DNA of 64,000 nt from contig CAYWKD010000005.1 in NCBI GenBank assembly GCA_964458705.1, positions 1-64,000 of the forward strand, in the 5' to 3' direction. Positions within the stretch are counted from its first letter, which is position 1. Each line of letters begins with the position of its first letter. Both the position numbers and the translations under genes were made by a program. Under the pieces are notes generated by a model. It was not told the origin of the DNA. It did no database searches and worked only from the letters and a program-made list of their open reading frames with translations. Source of the stretch: JAAUTG01 sp964458705 (GTDB lineage Bacteria > Bacteroidota > Bacteroidia > Chitinophagales > Saprospiraceae). Shown piece by piece: positions 16,802-26,612 of this stretch.

Positions 16802-18215
16802 GCACTTGGATCAGTGGATAGGAGATAAGCTAGGCAATTTAGATGTACCTTATCAGTCGTCAAGTTGGGAGCAGTTGCAAGGTCGGCTAGAAGAAGAAGA
16901 AGCTAGCGACCATGATTTTGACGCTGCTATGCGTGAAAGACTCTCTGATATTGAAATTTCCTATCGTCCATCCTATTGGAATATGCTAGCTGCTAGATTA
17001 GAGGAAGAAGATGCCCTTCGCCGACAGTTCATTCGCTTAAAGTCTATTGAACTTGGACTTTTATTTTTACTACTGATTACATTTATTAATATTTCTCCGA
17101 CGGCTATCGAAAGAATTAATAAAGTTTCCTTCGATCAAACAATCTCTAATACTGCCTCTTCCGCTGTGGTAGAGTCAGTGCCATTGATTGCAGAATCGGA
17201 AACAAAAGAGAAAGTAGCAGTTATAAACCCATTACCTGAATACGCTTCAGTTTTTACTTCGCCAACTCGTCCTCTCGAAGAAGAGGCGCTTGCTGCATTA
17301 CCAGTTTCAGGAGTGTCATCTGCCTTCGCAAAAGCAGAAGAAGTGAGTAAAATTCAAAAAAGAGGAGTTGATGAAGTGCAAGATGAATTAGTAAGCGCTA
17401 CACCGTTTCTATTAAACGATCAACACAAGGCGTCGCCAAGTATCGTATTTCCTAAGCCTAGGACAAGGAAGCATTTGAGAGTAGGTATGTTTAGCTCCCT
17501 CAATGGTGATTACATCAATACTCCTTATGATGAGATTTTGAATCAAGCAGCATATAGCAGAGTAGCTGTAAATTATGGCGGCGGATTCAGTGTGAGTTGG
17601 GAATGGAGCAAATGGGAAATAGAGACTGGCCTAGCATACAACCATAAAGAATATAGCCCTGAGCAGACTCCAGTGCTATTTGGTAATACAGTGGATGGCT
17701 ACAATGTAGAAGGACTACTGAATATTGAATTAAATACTTTTCAGATTCCTCTTCAAGTTAAATACGATGTAAAGCAAACATCTAAATGGCATTTTTATAC
17801 GGCAAGTGGCGTATCGTTACATGTCATCACTCAGGCTAATTATGATGTAAAAAGCACAATGGCAAGTCAGCTCAACATTGGCAGTAGTCCCACTATATCT
17901 AAAAACGAATATCAACTTTCCTCTTTTCAGCTAGATCGCTTTAAAAAGTATGCTCGACCATCAGAGCCACAGTCAGATAAATTAAAAAAGAAAAAATTTG
18001 CTGATGGTTGGGTGAGTGGTGGTACATTCAGGGAAAATTCTTATTACACCGCTAATATAGGGTTAGGTATTGAAAGGTTCATTGATGAAAAATGGAGTGT
18101 ATTTGTTCAGCCTACTTACCGTCAAAACCTGCCTTTCATCAATGGTGGAATCGGACCAAATCAAGACCGAATTAGTACCTTAGAATTGTTGATAGGAGCT
18201 AAAGTAGGTTTGTAG
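16791..18215 (+). CDS. Anti-sigma-like membrane protein with C-terminal beta-barrel-like domain
   Basis: A 474-residue fusion. The cytoplasmic N-terminus holds two copies of a module, residues 10-37 and 46-74, with the pattern (R/K)L-x2-(L/I)-(D/E)-(V/I)-x-Y-x3-(S/Y)W-x2-(L/M)-x2-RLEEE(E/D). One membrane segment follows (about 84-103), then a Ser/Pro-rich linker (about 110-225), and a C-terminal domain with alternating strands and a final TLELLIGAKVGL strand, as in small outer-membrane beta-barrel (PorT-like) proteins. The start overlaps the sigma gene. The natural reading is an anti-sigma factor whose sensing part reaches the outer membrane or periplasm. The anti-sigma role is inferred from position; there is no zinc-binding HxxxCxxC motif. 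Confidence 0.8.
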   Translation: MEDKHLDQWIGDKLGNLDVPYQSSSWEQLQGRLEEEEASDHDFDAAMRERLSDIEISYRPSYWNMLAARLEEEDALRRQFIRLKSIELGLLFLLLITFINISPTAIERINKVSFDQTISNTASSAVVESVPLIAESETKEKVAVINPLPEYASVFTSPTRPLEEEALAALPVSGVSSAFAKAEEVSKIQKRGVDEVQDELVSATPFLLNDQHKASPSIVFPKPRTRKHLRVGMFSSLNGDYINTPYDEILNQAAYSRVAVNYGGGFSVSWEWSKWEIETGLAYNHKEYSPEQTPVLFGNTVDGYNVEGLLNIELNTFQIPLQVKYDVKQTSKWHFYTASGVSLHVITQANYDVKSTMASQLNIGSSPTISKNEYQLSSFQLDRFKKYARPSEPQSDKLKKKKFADGWVSGGTFRENSYYTANIGLGIERFIDEKWSVFVQPTYRQNLPFINGGIGPNQDRISTLELLIGAKVGL

Positions 18216-18313
18216 CTACTCAGTTGATAGAGGTATAGTTTTTAGTAGTTATCTAAACTGAACTTTATATCAATTGTTGCTGTAAAAGATTAAATAACAA
18301 ATCCATAGAACAA

Positions 18314-19462
18314 TTGAAACCACTCAATTTACTATTTGGCACCATCTTGCTCATTGCAGGTTTTTTTGTCGGGTCTGCTTGGAAAACAGATAGAACAATA
18401 AATACAACAGAAGATACCACAACGCTGGAAACTAACACAAAAGATAATAATCGGTCAATAGCATCAAGTACCACTTCACTCGAGGAAGGTAAATTAGATA
18501 AACAAGAAAAATCTACTATTCGATTGTTTGAAGCATCTGCTCCATCCGTAGTTTTTATTACAACGCTGGCAAGACAGCGCAGTTATTTTAGTACTGACAT
18601 CACCGAAATCCCTAGAGGTACGGGATCGGGATTTGTCTGGGATGAAGATGGACACATCATTACGAACTATCACGTTATTCAAAGCGTCATTGAAAACAAA
18701 GATAAAGCAACCGTTACTTTTTACGACCAAAGCACTTGGGAGGCCGAGCTAATTGGTATTGCTCCTGAGAAAGATTTAGCTGTGCTCAAAATAGATGCAC
18801 CACGCACTCTGCTTCGTCCTATTCCAGTTGGAGTGTCAGAAAATTTACAAGTTGGACAATCTACCTATGCGATCGGTAATCCATTTGGACTTGATCAGAC
18901 GCTTACAACAGGCATTGTGAGTGCACTGGGTAGAGAAATTGAGTCCGTAGGAGGCGTTAAGATTCAAGATGTGATTCAGACAGATGCTGCCATTAATCCG
19001 GGTAATTCAGGTGGTCCTCTACTCAATTCTTCTGGTCAACTTATTGGTGTCAATACAGCTATTTACTCTCCTTCTGGAGCTTATGCTGGTATTGGATTTT
19101 CCATTCCTGTGGATGCAGTAAAATGGGTTGTTCCCGACTTAATCAACTATGGTCGCATTAATCGCCCAACTTTAGGTATTTATCCCTCTCGTCAACGTTT
19201 GAATGTAGATGGTGTATTGATTCGTGGTATTGCACCGAACAGTGGAGCAGAAAAAGCTGGACTGCGTGGACTGCTTCAGGATCGTTACGGTCGCATCATT
19301 ATTGGTGATATCATCATTGGTATTAACGGTGATAAAATCAAAAATTATAGTGATCTTATTCTAGCTTTAGAAAAATACAAGCCAGGAGAGACGGTCAGCG
19401 TGAAAGTCATTCGCGAAGAGCAAGAAGTGTCAGTTGACGTAATGCTAGATGACGGAATATAG
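18314..19462 (+). CDS. HtrA/DegP-type serine protease with one PDZ domain
   Basis: Trypsin-fold periplasmic protease that degrades misfolded envelope proteins. A signal anchor (residues 1-22), a low-complexity Thr/Asn/Ser linker, then the protease domain with the triad His120 (TNYHVI), Asp154 (KDLAVLKI) and Ser232 (NPGNSGGPL), and one PDZ domain (about 290-380) with a GVLIRGIAPNSGAEKAGLRG carboxylate-loop region. With one PDZ domain it is of the DegS/PepD type rather than two-PDZ DegP. The start is a TTG with no ATG upstream in frame, supported by the signal-anchor sequence that begins there. Follows the sigma/anti-sigma pair by 98 bases in the same direction, so it may be part of that envelope-stress unit. 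Confidence 0.94.
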   Translation: MKPLNLLFGTILLIAGFFVGSAWKTDRTINTTEDTTTLETNTKDNNRSIASSTTSLEEGKLDKQEKSTIRLFEASAPSVVFITTLARQRSYFSTDITEIPRGTGSGFVWDEDGHIITNYHVIQSVIENKDKATVTFYDQSTWEAELIGIAPEKDLAVLKIDAPRTLLRPIPVGVSENLQVGQSTYAIGNPFGLDQTLTTGIVSALGREIESVGGVKIQDVIQTDAAINPGNSGGPLLNSSGQLIGVNTAIYSPSGAYAGIGFSIPVDAVKWVVPDLINYGRINRPTLGIYPSRQRLNVDGVLIRGIAPNSGAEKAGLRGLLQDRYGRIIIGDIIIGINGDKIKNYSDLILALEKYKPGETVSVKVIREEQEVSVDVMLDDGI

Positions 19463-19492
19463 TGCTAACGCTTTAGTTGTCAATAGATGGCA

Positions 19493-20662
19493 TTATTCTA
19501 CATATAAAACTAATCCTTTTAAGTAAGCACTTTCAGGATGAAATAAATTGATAGGATGGTCGGCAGGTTGAGTAAGACAGTGCATGATCTTCACCGTTCT
19601 TCCAACTTCTAAGGCAGAAGCAGTAACAGTATCTTCAAATAACTGCCTATCAATGACTTGTGAACAGGAAAAGGTGAACAAAATACCTTTAGGAGCTAGA
19701 CGATCTAGTGCCAACATATTCAGTCTTTTATAACCTTGCACTGCATTGTGTCGTTTTTTTAGGCTCTTAGCAAAAGCAGGCGGGTCAATAATTGCTACTT
19801 CATACTGATTAGCGTCTTTTAAGAACTTCAATACATCTGCCGTATGGCTTAGATGTGCTCCCTGATGTTCATTGAGTGCCACATTTTCATCTGTCCATGC
19901 TGTAGCACGCTCTGAAATATCCACTGAATCAACTCGTTTTGCTCCTGCTTGCAAAGCGTAAACTGAAAATCCTCCCGAGTAGCAAAAAGCATTCAAAACA
20001 CTTTTGCCGTTTACATACTGCGTAATTAGCTGGCGATTTTCTCGCTGATCTAAGAAAAAACCTGTCTTCTGTCCAGTTTCCCAATCCACAAAGAAACGAT
20101 GTCCATTTTCTTTTACTACCTGCGTGGTTTTTGCTCCCCAAACGTAGCCATTTTCGATTTGTGCCGCATATTCTTTGGGTAGCGTCTCTGCGCTTTTATT
20201 GTATATTGCTTGAATAGAATCGCCAAGAACAGTTTGAAGTGCTGCTACGATACTTTCCAAATCTTTGTGCATACCTATTGAGTGGCATTGAACGATTGCA
20301 CAATCTCCGTAAATATCAATAATCAAGCCTGGCAAGCCATCCCCTTCAGCATGAATTAGACGGTAACAATTAGTCAACTCATTTATCAAATTTAGCTGCT
20401 GCCTATAATAGTAAGCCTGTTGTATCTTATCTCGCCAAAAAGTAATTTTTGACTCAATGGGTTTAAAGCTGACAATTCGTATGGCAATGCTAGCTGCTTG
20501 ATAATGCCCTACTGCTAGCCAATCCCCCTGACTACTAAATACTTCTACCCAATCTCCGTCTTCTGGCTGACCTTCTAATTTGTAAACAGCACCCGAAAAT
20601 ATCCAAGGGTGGAAACGACGTATTGCTGCGTCTTTTTTATGTTTAAGCACTACTTTTTTCAT
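19493..20662 (-). CDS. rlmI: 23S rRNA (cytosine-C5) methyltransferase, RlmI type
   Basis: SAM-dependent RNA m5C methyltransferase; RlmI modifies C1962 of 23S rRNA in E. coli. The 389 residues start with a PUA domain (about 1-75, KKDAAIRRFHPWIFSGAV is the conserved opening), followed by the linker EGDGLPGLIIDIYGD and the Rossmann methyltransferase domain: TGFFLDQRENR, motif I VLNAFCYSGGFSVYAL, DSVDIS, IDPPAFAK and the catalytic-Cys region FTFSCSQVI. All typical residues are present. Single gene, with its neighbours on the opposite strand. Confidence 0.94.
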   Translation of the reverse strand: MKKVVLKHKKDAAIRRFHPWIFSGAVYKLEGQPEDGDWVEVFSSQGDWLAVGHYQAASIAIRIVSFKPIESKITFWRDKIQQAYYYRQQLNLINELTNCYRLIHAEGDGLPGLIIDIYGDCAIVQCHSIGMHKDLESIVAALQTVLGDSIQAIYNKSAETLPKEYAAQIENGYVWGAKTTQVVKENGHRFFVDWETGQKTGFFLDQRENRQLITQYVNGKSVLNAFCYSGGFSVYALQAGAKRVDSVDISERATAWTDENVALNEHQGAHLSHTADVLKFLKDANQYEVAIIDPPAFAKSLKKRHNAVQGYKRLNMLALDRLAPKGILFTFSCSQVIDRQLFEDTVTASALEVGRTVKIMHCLTQPADHPINLFHPESAYLKGLVLYVE

Positions 20663-20940
20663 CTTTAAAATTCTTACAAAGTGAGCAGTCAGATTTGAAA
20701 TTAATAAATTTGCCAGAGATTTGGCTTTGTAATTAACAGTTTATCAATACGTTGAATAAGATATGCAAAAGTACATAGCAACTAGACAATGGTAAATAGG
20801 CATTTTTCAACTCAAATTTAAGCCTTTTTTATTGCTTTTACTTTCTATGGAGTCATAAACGCTTATCTAAACATTTGGTAAAATCCTTTTTTTTATAGTT
20901 GCTTTTCTGAATATTGATCTTTTTGTGCTATTTTACACAG

Positions 20941-22644
20941 ATGGAAAAGATTTGGCATTCTATACCATATAATGAAGAGATTGCTCGACACCTTCAAGAT
21001 GCCTTGAAGATTCATCCTGTGCTCTGTCAGTTATTGGCACAGCGCAAAGTAACTTCTTACGAAGAAGCCAAAAATTTTTTTCGTCCTCAACTGAATGATT
21101 TGCATGATCCTTTTTTAATGAAGGATATGACCAAAGCAGTAGCGCGCCTGCTTCAGGCTATTGAAAAAAATGAAAAAATTTTGATCTATGGCGATTATGA
21201 TGTAGATGGAACGACCTCTGTTGCTATGCTTTACGCTTATCTTTCTTCTATTCATAAACACTTAGACTATTACATTCCAGATCGCTACAAAGAAGGGTAT
21301 GGATTTTCTTATCAAGGTATTGAGTATGCAATTTCTAAAGGCGTAAAGCTCATTATTACAGTGGATTGTGGTATCTCAGCAATTAAACCTATCAAAGCTA
21401 CACAGGCGCAAGGCATTGACGTCATTGTCTGCGATCATCATCTCCCCAAGGCGCAACTGCCACCTGCTCATGCCATTTTGGATGCCAAACAACCTGATTG
21501 CAACTATCCCTACAAAGAACTAAGTGGTTGTGGAGTAGCATTTAAACTTGCCCAAGCCATCAATCAAAAATTGAATCGACCATCTGAAAGAGTGGAAGAA
21601 CTACTGGATTACGTTGTCATTAGTATTGCTAGTGATATTGTGGATATTACGGGCGAAAATCGAATATTAGCTTATCATGGCTTGAAGCGATTGAATACAA
21701 CCAATAAACTTGGACTACGAATGCTCATCAAACGAAGTGGTAAAGAATTACCACTTAGCATTAGTGATATTGTATTTGGTATCGCTCCAATTATTAATGC
21801 GGCTGGTAGGTTGGCGGATGCGGAGCAGGCAGTTCGATTGCTACTGGCAAGCACCAAACAGGCGGCTGTTGATTTAGCTAATTTACTAGAGCGAAGAAAC
21901 AAGATTCGGCGAGAATTCGATCAAAGAATAGGTGAAGAAGCTAAGGTCTTATTCAAGGAGCAGTACAAATGGGAAGATCGAAAATCAATTGTTCTTTTCC
22001 AGCCACACTGGCATAAAGGCGTCGTCGGAATTGTTGCTTCTAGGATTGCCGATTTATTTCACAGACCTACCATCATACTGACAGAGTCGGCAGGGCAGAT
22101 TGTTGGGTCAGCACGTTCCATCAATGGTTTCAATATTCACAATGCCATCCAAGCTTGCGAAGATTTGCTTATCAACTATGGTGGGCACGATTTTGCCGCA
22201 GGCCTAACGCTAAATCCTGAAAATATACTAGCGTTTCAAGATCGTTTTGAAGCCATTGTAAGCACTACTATCGAAGAAGCAGAACTTATACCAAGCATAC
22301 AATATGCTGCAAAATTGGATTTACGAGACATAAAGCCTGGATTCTGGAAGATACTTCAGCAGTTTGCACCATTTGGGCCAGGCAATATGAATCCTGCTTT
22401 TATCTCGGAATATGTCCAAGACTCGGGTTATTCTAAGCTGCTAAAAAACGAGCATGTTCAATTGAATATCAAACAAATAGAGTCTTCTCCATTTCAAGGT
22501 ATTGCCTTTGGCATGGGCAAGCACTATCATTACATCCAATCTCGCCAGCCTTTTCACATTATTTATAATATTCAAAATAATAAGTGGCAAGGGCACAACT
22601 ACCTTCAACTGATGGTCAAGGATATAAAGTTGGTTGGCGAGTAA
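20941..22644 (+). CDS. recJ: Single-stranded-DNA-specific exonuclease RecJ
   Basis: 5'-3' ssDNA exonuclease acting in RecF-pathway recombination, mismatch repair and base-excision repair. DHH phosphoesterase motifs are intact: GDYDVDGTTS (residues 84-93), DCGIS (142-146), CDHHLP (164-169), then INAAGRL, the DHHA1 motif GGHDFAAGLTL, and the C-terminal OB-like domain. 567 residues is the usual length. The ATG giving MEKIWHSIPYNEEI is used; a longer ORF starts 27 bases upstream in sequence that looks non-coding. Confidence 0.96.
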   Translation: MEKIWHSIPYNEEIARHLQDALKIHPVLCQLLAQRKVTSYEEAKNFFRPQLNDLHDPFLMKDMTKAVARLLQAIEKNEKILIYGDYDVDGTTSVAMLYAYLSSIHKHLDYYIPDRYKEGYGFSYQGIEYAISKGVKLIITVDCGISAIKPIKATQAQGIDVIVCDHHLPKAQLPPAHAILDAKQPDCNYPYKELSGCGVAFKLAQAINQKLNRPSERVEELLDYVVISIASDIVDITGENRILAYHGLKRLNTTNKLGLRMLIKRSGKELPLSISDIVFGIAPIINAAGRLADAEQAVRLLLASTKQAAVDLANLLERRNKIRREFDQRIGEEAKVLFKEQYKWEDRKSIVLFQPHWHKGVVGIVASRIADLFHRPTIILTESAGQIVGSARSINGFNIHNAIQACEDLLINYGGHDFAAGLTLNPENILAFQDRFEAIVSTTIEEAELIPSIQYAAKLDLRDIKPGFWKILQQFAPFGPGNMNPAFISEYVQDSGYSKLLKNEHVQLNIKQIESSPFQGIAFGMGKHYHYIQSRQPFHIIYNIQNNKWQGHNYLQLMVKDIKLVGE

Positions 22645-22672
22645 AAAATGCTAGTACAAATCGATTAGTTAT

Positions 22673-22697
22673 TCTGCCTGCGGCAGATAGATTTTTG
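22673..22697 (+). terminator. Probable terminator after recJ
   Basis: TCTGCC, loop TGC and GGCAGA form a compact 6-bp G/C-rich stem followed after TAGA by TTTTTG. It is the most G/C-rich hairpin in the gap between recJ and the metalloprotease gene. Confidence 0.5.
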
Positions 22698-22809
22698 TTT
22701 GTTATTAAACCTGTAAACAATTTTGTCCACTTACTTAACTGGTAAATTGTATATTAGCACTTCGATGCGATGGTCTTCACTTTATGAAAAACGAATAATT
22801 TTATTGATT

Positions 22810-25254
22810 ATGAATGCAAAATGTTTGACGCTAATAATTATTATGCTTTTTACAACAAGCATTGCACAAGCACAAGACAAGAAAAAAGAAATATCTTCTA
22901 TTGCTGAAAAAACAGCGGGCTTAAAAAAGTATGAAGGCTATTTTGATTTCTACTGGGATGAAGTGGCTGGAAAGATATGGTTAGAAATTGATAAATGGGA
23001 CTTAGAGTTCTTATATGTCAATTCCCTGCCTGCGGGTGTGGGGTCTAATGATATCGGATTAGATAGAGGACAATTAGGTAATACACGCATCGTCAAGTTT
23101 CGAAAAATTGGACCTAAAGTGTTGATGGTACAACCCAATTACGATTATCGTGCCATTAGTGATAATGAAGCGGAGCAGGAATCAGTAGAACAGGCCTTTG
23201 CTCAATCCGTGCTGCATGGATTCAAAGTAGAAGCTAAGACAGATGAAACGGTTTTAGTAGATGCAACAAAATTCTTGCTTCAAGATGCTCACGGCGTAAT
23301 ACAGCGACTGAGCAGAGCAAAGCAGGGTACTTACAAGTTAGATGATTCACGTTCAGCCATCTATCTGCCGATGTGCAAAAATTTTCCTAAAAATACAGAG
23401 CTAGAAGCTACCTTAACTTTTGTTGGGCAGCCCAAAGGAGATTATATCCGATCTGTAACTCCATCCGCTGACGCTGTAACTGTTCGGATGCACCATTCCT
23501 TTGTGGAATTGCCAGATGATAATTACGAGCCAAGAGTATTTGATCCTCGCAGTGGTTATTTTGGTATTTCTTTTCACGATTATGCGACGCCTATTCAAGC
23601 ACCCTTAATGAAGCGTTTCATTCGCCGGCATCGCCTAGAAAAAAAAGACCCAACTGCTTCAATAAGCGAAGCTGTTGAACCAATTGTTTACTATGTAGAT
23701 AAAGGAGCACCCGAGCCCGTGAAATCTGCTTTGATTGAAGGAGCAAGCTGGTGGAATCAAGCCTTTGAAGCGGCTGGATATAAAGATGCCTTTATTGTGA
23801 AAGAAATGCCTGCTGATGCCGATCCTATGGACGTGCGCTATAACCTAATTCAGTGGGTACATCGCTCAACGCGAGGCTGGTCGTATGGAGCTTCTGTTTA
23901 TGATCCTCGCACTGGCGAAATCATTAAAGGGCATGTTTCGCTGGGGTCTTTGCGTGTGCGTCAAGATTTTCTGATTGCTCAAGGCTTAATCAATGCCTAC
24001 GAAGATGGTACAGAACCCAATCCTCAATTAATGGAAATGGCATTAGCTCGCTTGCGTCAGCTATCGGCACATGAAGTTGGACATACTTTGGGCTTATCGC
24101 ACAACTTTGCTGCAAGCGTCAACGATCGTGCTTCCGTAATGGATTATCCGCATCCTTACCTCAGTTTGGATAAAAATGGGAAGGTGGATTACTCAAGTGC
24201 TTACGATGTTGGTATCGGCGAATGGGACAAACGCACAATACTTTATGGCTATCAGGACTTTTCAGATGATGTACAAGAATCAGAAGGCTTAAAAGCTATA
24301 TTGAAAGAAAACATTGAGCAAGATTTTCATTATATTTCTGATCAAGATGCCCGTCCTCAAGGCGGAGCACATCCATTGGCACACCTCTGGGATAATGGTG
24401 AATCAGCAGTGATTGAGTTGAGGAGAATTGCTCAAATCAGAGCAGAAGCACTTGCCAATTTTTCTGAAAAAAATATTCCAGAAGGTGCGCCAATGGCAAC
24501 GCTGGAAAACGTACTGGTGCCGTTATATCTTTTACATCGTTATCAAGTAGAGGCAACAGCAAAAATGATTGGTGGTGTTAATTATACTTATGCTGCTAGA
24601 GGCGATGGACAAATCACCAATAAACCCGTCTCAAGTGAGGTGCAAAATGCAGCCATTGATGCTTGTTTGATGACCCTTACTCCTTCATTTTTAGCTATGC
24701 CAGAATCAGTTGTAAATCTGATTCCGCCGCAGCCCATTGGATATACAAGAGGGCGAGAGCTATTTAAGAACCATACTGGCTTAACGTTTGATCCTTTTGG
24801 AGCAGCAGAGGCTGCTGCCAACCATACCGTGAGCTTAATGATGCACCCACAGCGTTTGGCAAGAATTGTGGAGCAAAATGCCAGAGGTAAAACTGATTTT
24901 TCACTCAATGATTATTTGACCATGATTTACAGTAGCGCAACTCCTGAGCGCGGTAGTGTGCCAAAACGGGATGAACAGCTATCATTCATTGTGCAAAAAT
25001 TAGTCGTACACCATCTATTGAATTTAGCTGGAGATAAGAAGATCATGCAGCAAGTGAGTGCAACTGCTCTAGAGCTGCTAAATGACATTGAGCAAAGGGA
25101 TTATTCTTATTTGAATGAAGCCTCCGAAGCTCATAAGGCATATATTAATCAACAAATTACTCAATTTAAAGCTGATCCAACTAGCTATGAAGTGCCGGCT
25201 ACTCCTAAATTGCCAGATGGTTCACCAATTGGTTGTGGAGTGCTGCATGAGTAG
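22810..25254 (+). CDS. Secreted zinc-dependent metalloprotease (DUF5117/DUF4953 type)
   Basis: Large exported metallopeptidase, 814 residues from the ATG giving MNAKCLTLII, with a signal peptide ending near TSIAQAQ. The zinc motif is the extended metzincin form HEVGHTLGLSH (H421, E422, H425, H431), followed by the Met-turn-like SVMDYPHPYL. The N-terminal part (about 45-330) is the DUF5117 region with EGYFDFYWDEVAGKIWLEI and DPRSGYFG; the C-terminal half is the DUF4953 region. Substrate unknown. No type IX sorting domain is seen at the C-terminus. The longer ORF (29 more codons) is less likely because it would bury the signal peptide. Confidence 0.93.
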   Translation: MNAKCLTLIIIMLFTTSIAQAQDKKKEISSIAEKTAGLKKYEGYFDFYWDEVAGKIWLEIDKWDLEFLYVNSLPAGVGSNDIGLDRGQLGNTRIVKFRKIGPKVLMVQPNYDYRAISDNEAEQESVEQAFAQSVLHGFKVEAKTDETVLVDATKFLLQDAHGVIQRLSRAKQGTYKLDDSRSAIYLPMCKNFPKNTELEATLTFVGQPKGDYIRSVTPSADAVTVRMHHSFVELPDDNYEPRVFDPRSGYFGISFHDYATPIQAPLMKRFIRRHRLEKKDPTASISEAVEPIVYYVDKGAPEPVKSALIEGASWWNQAFEAAGYKDAFIVKEMPADADPMDVRYNLIQWVHRSTRGWSYGASVYDPRTGEIIKGHVSLGSLRVRQDFLIAQGLINAYEDGTEPNPQLMEMALARLRQLSAHEVGHTLGLSHNFAASVNDRASVMDYPHPYLSLDKNGKVDYSSAYDVGIGEWDKRTILYGYQDFSDDVQESEGLKAILKENIEQDFHYISDQDARPQGGAHPLAHLWDNGESAVIELRRIAQIRAEALANFSEKNIPEGAPMATLENVLVPLYLLHRYQVEATAKMIGGVNYTYAARGDGQITNKPVSSEVQNAAIDACLMTLTPSFLAMPESVVNLIPPQPIGYTRGRELFKNHTGLTFDPFGAAEAAANHTVSLMMHPQRLARIVEQNARGKTDFSLNDYLTMIYSSATPERGSVPKRDEQLSFIVQKLVVHHLLNLAGDKKIMQQVSATALELLNDIEQRDYSYLNEASEAHKAYINQQITQFKADPTSYEVPATPKLPDGSPIGCGVLHE

Positions 25255-25414
25255 CAACTAACTGTACTGTTTGAGTGTAATTTACTCGAATGACCTATTA
25301 TTGCTGGGCTGCATTACAGATTTATTCAAATTAAATCAACTCAACTTTCAATAAAAAAATTGTATAATATAAGATAGTAATTCTCAATTTTGACTCTTCA
25401 TTTAATTTGTAGCT

Positions 25415-26548
25415 ATGTCGCTATTAAAACTGCGTGGCAGCCTAAGTTCGTCACAAAATCTATTACTGGGTATTGCTGGACTAGTCGTTTTTATTGCTAT
25501 CTGGTGGTTAATCGCTGAGTTCAAAGCCGTAAAACGCCCTGTGGTGGATGGCTATACAACTCGCATTCCTTCTGCTGCAGAAGCCGAAGAGATGAATATT
25601 GATTTGGATTCTTTGCTGCGGTCAGATTCCTTGCGTTTTGATAATGCTACGCAGTTCGTAAAGGTCTATCCTGTTTTGCCAACTCCTACACAAGTAGTTC
25701 GAGCTTTTCCAGATTTAATTCAGAAAGATAAACTGATTTCCAATACCTTAATTTCCATGTGGCGAAATGTGCAAGGCTATTTTTGGGCAGTTTTGATCGC
25801 TGTCCCAATTGGGTTTATAGTTGGTTTACTTCCTCTATTTAGAGGGCTTTTTGGTAATCAGGTAGATGCGCTTAGATATTTACCACTGACAGCGTTAGTT
25901 GGTATTTTCATTACTTGGTTTGGTATTGATGAAACCATGAAAATTGCTTTTCTAGCTTTTGGTATCATTGTATATCTTCTACCTGTGGTGATTCAACGCA
26001 TTTATGAAGTAGAAGATGTCTATTTAAAAACGACCTTCACACTAGGAGCAACTGACTGGGATACGATCAAGTCGGTCTATATACCTTCTGTGATGTCTAA
26101 ACTAATGGATGATATTCGAGTGCTGACTGCCATTTCTTGGACTTATATTATTATTGCAGAGTTGTTAAATAAGCAGGGTGGTATTGGTGCCTTGATTTAT
26201 ACAGCTGGTCGGCGTGGTCAAATTCCAGATGTGTTTGCTATCCTATTACTAATTATACTAATCGGATTTCTTCAAGATCGTATTTTTGTTTATCTTGACA
26301 AGCGACTATTCCAGCATAAATATTTCAGCGTTCATTTTGCGGGTATCCAAGAAGTGGGTTATGGCATCTACCTTCTTCTTGCAGCAGTAGTGATACTACT
26401 TTTCTTAACTGCTTTGGCAGGTTTACTTGGCTTTTCACTAGGCAATATTTTAAATACCATCACCATTTTGATCGTCTTGGCGAGTATTGTCTTAATTATT
26501 TTTGGAGAGTTTAAAGTGCAGCATTCTATGCGAGCCATAGAAAAGTAA
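25415..26548 (+). CDS. ABC transporter permease, NitT/TauT type, orphan
   Basis: Inner-membrane permease of the BPD_transp_1 family (nitrate/sulfonate/taurine-like importers). After the first membrane segment (about 16-37) comes a periplasmic loop of about 60 residues not usual in the family, then LPTPTQVVRAFPDL, the six-helix permease core and the coupling motif region TTFTLGATDWDTIKSVYIPSVM (EAA-like). Two further membrane segments (about 310-365) follow the core, also unusual. No ATP-binding or substrate-binding protein gene is near; they may be elsewhere. The gene ends at a good bidirectional terminator. Confidence 0.88.
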   Translation: MSLLKLRGSLSSSQNLLLGIAGLVVFIAIWWLIAEFKAVKRPVVDGYTTRIPSAAEAEEMNIDLDSLLRSDSLRFDNATQFVKVYPVLPTPTQVVRAFPDLIQKDKLISNTLISMWRNVQGYFWAVLIAVPIGFIVGLLPLFRGLFGNQVDALRYLPLTALVGIFITWFGIDETMKIAFLAFGIIVYLLPVVIQRIYEVEDVYLKTTFTLGATDWDTIKSVYIPSVMSKLMDDIRVLTAISWTYIIIAELLNKQGGIGALIYTAGRRGQIPDVFAILLLIILIGFLQDRIFVYLDKRLFQHKYFSVHFAGIQEVGYGIYLLLAAVVILLFLTALAGLLGFSLGNILNTITILIVLASIVLIIFGEFKVQHSMRAIEK

Positions 26549-26551
26549 TGT

Positions 26552-26590
26552 AAAAGACTTCCAGAACTTGTAAAGCCTTGGAAGTCTTTT
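26552..26590. terminator. Bidirectional intrinsic terminator
   Basis: AAAAGACTTCCA (26552-26563) and TGGAAGTCTTTT (26579-26590) are perfect complements (12 bp, 15-base loop). The A-run before and T-run after serve both strands, which fits the convergent genes on either side. Confidence 0.9.
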
Positions 26591-26612
26591 AATGTTATTA
26601 ATTAGCCAATTT

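Noticed and set aside
20685..20696. 12-base match GCAGTCAGATTT, repeated at 36761-36772
   Set aside because: A 12-mer match is expected many times by chance in 64 kb, and the two contexts share nothing else.
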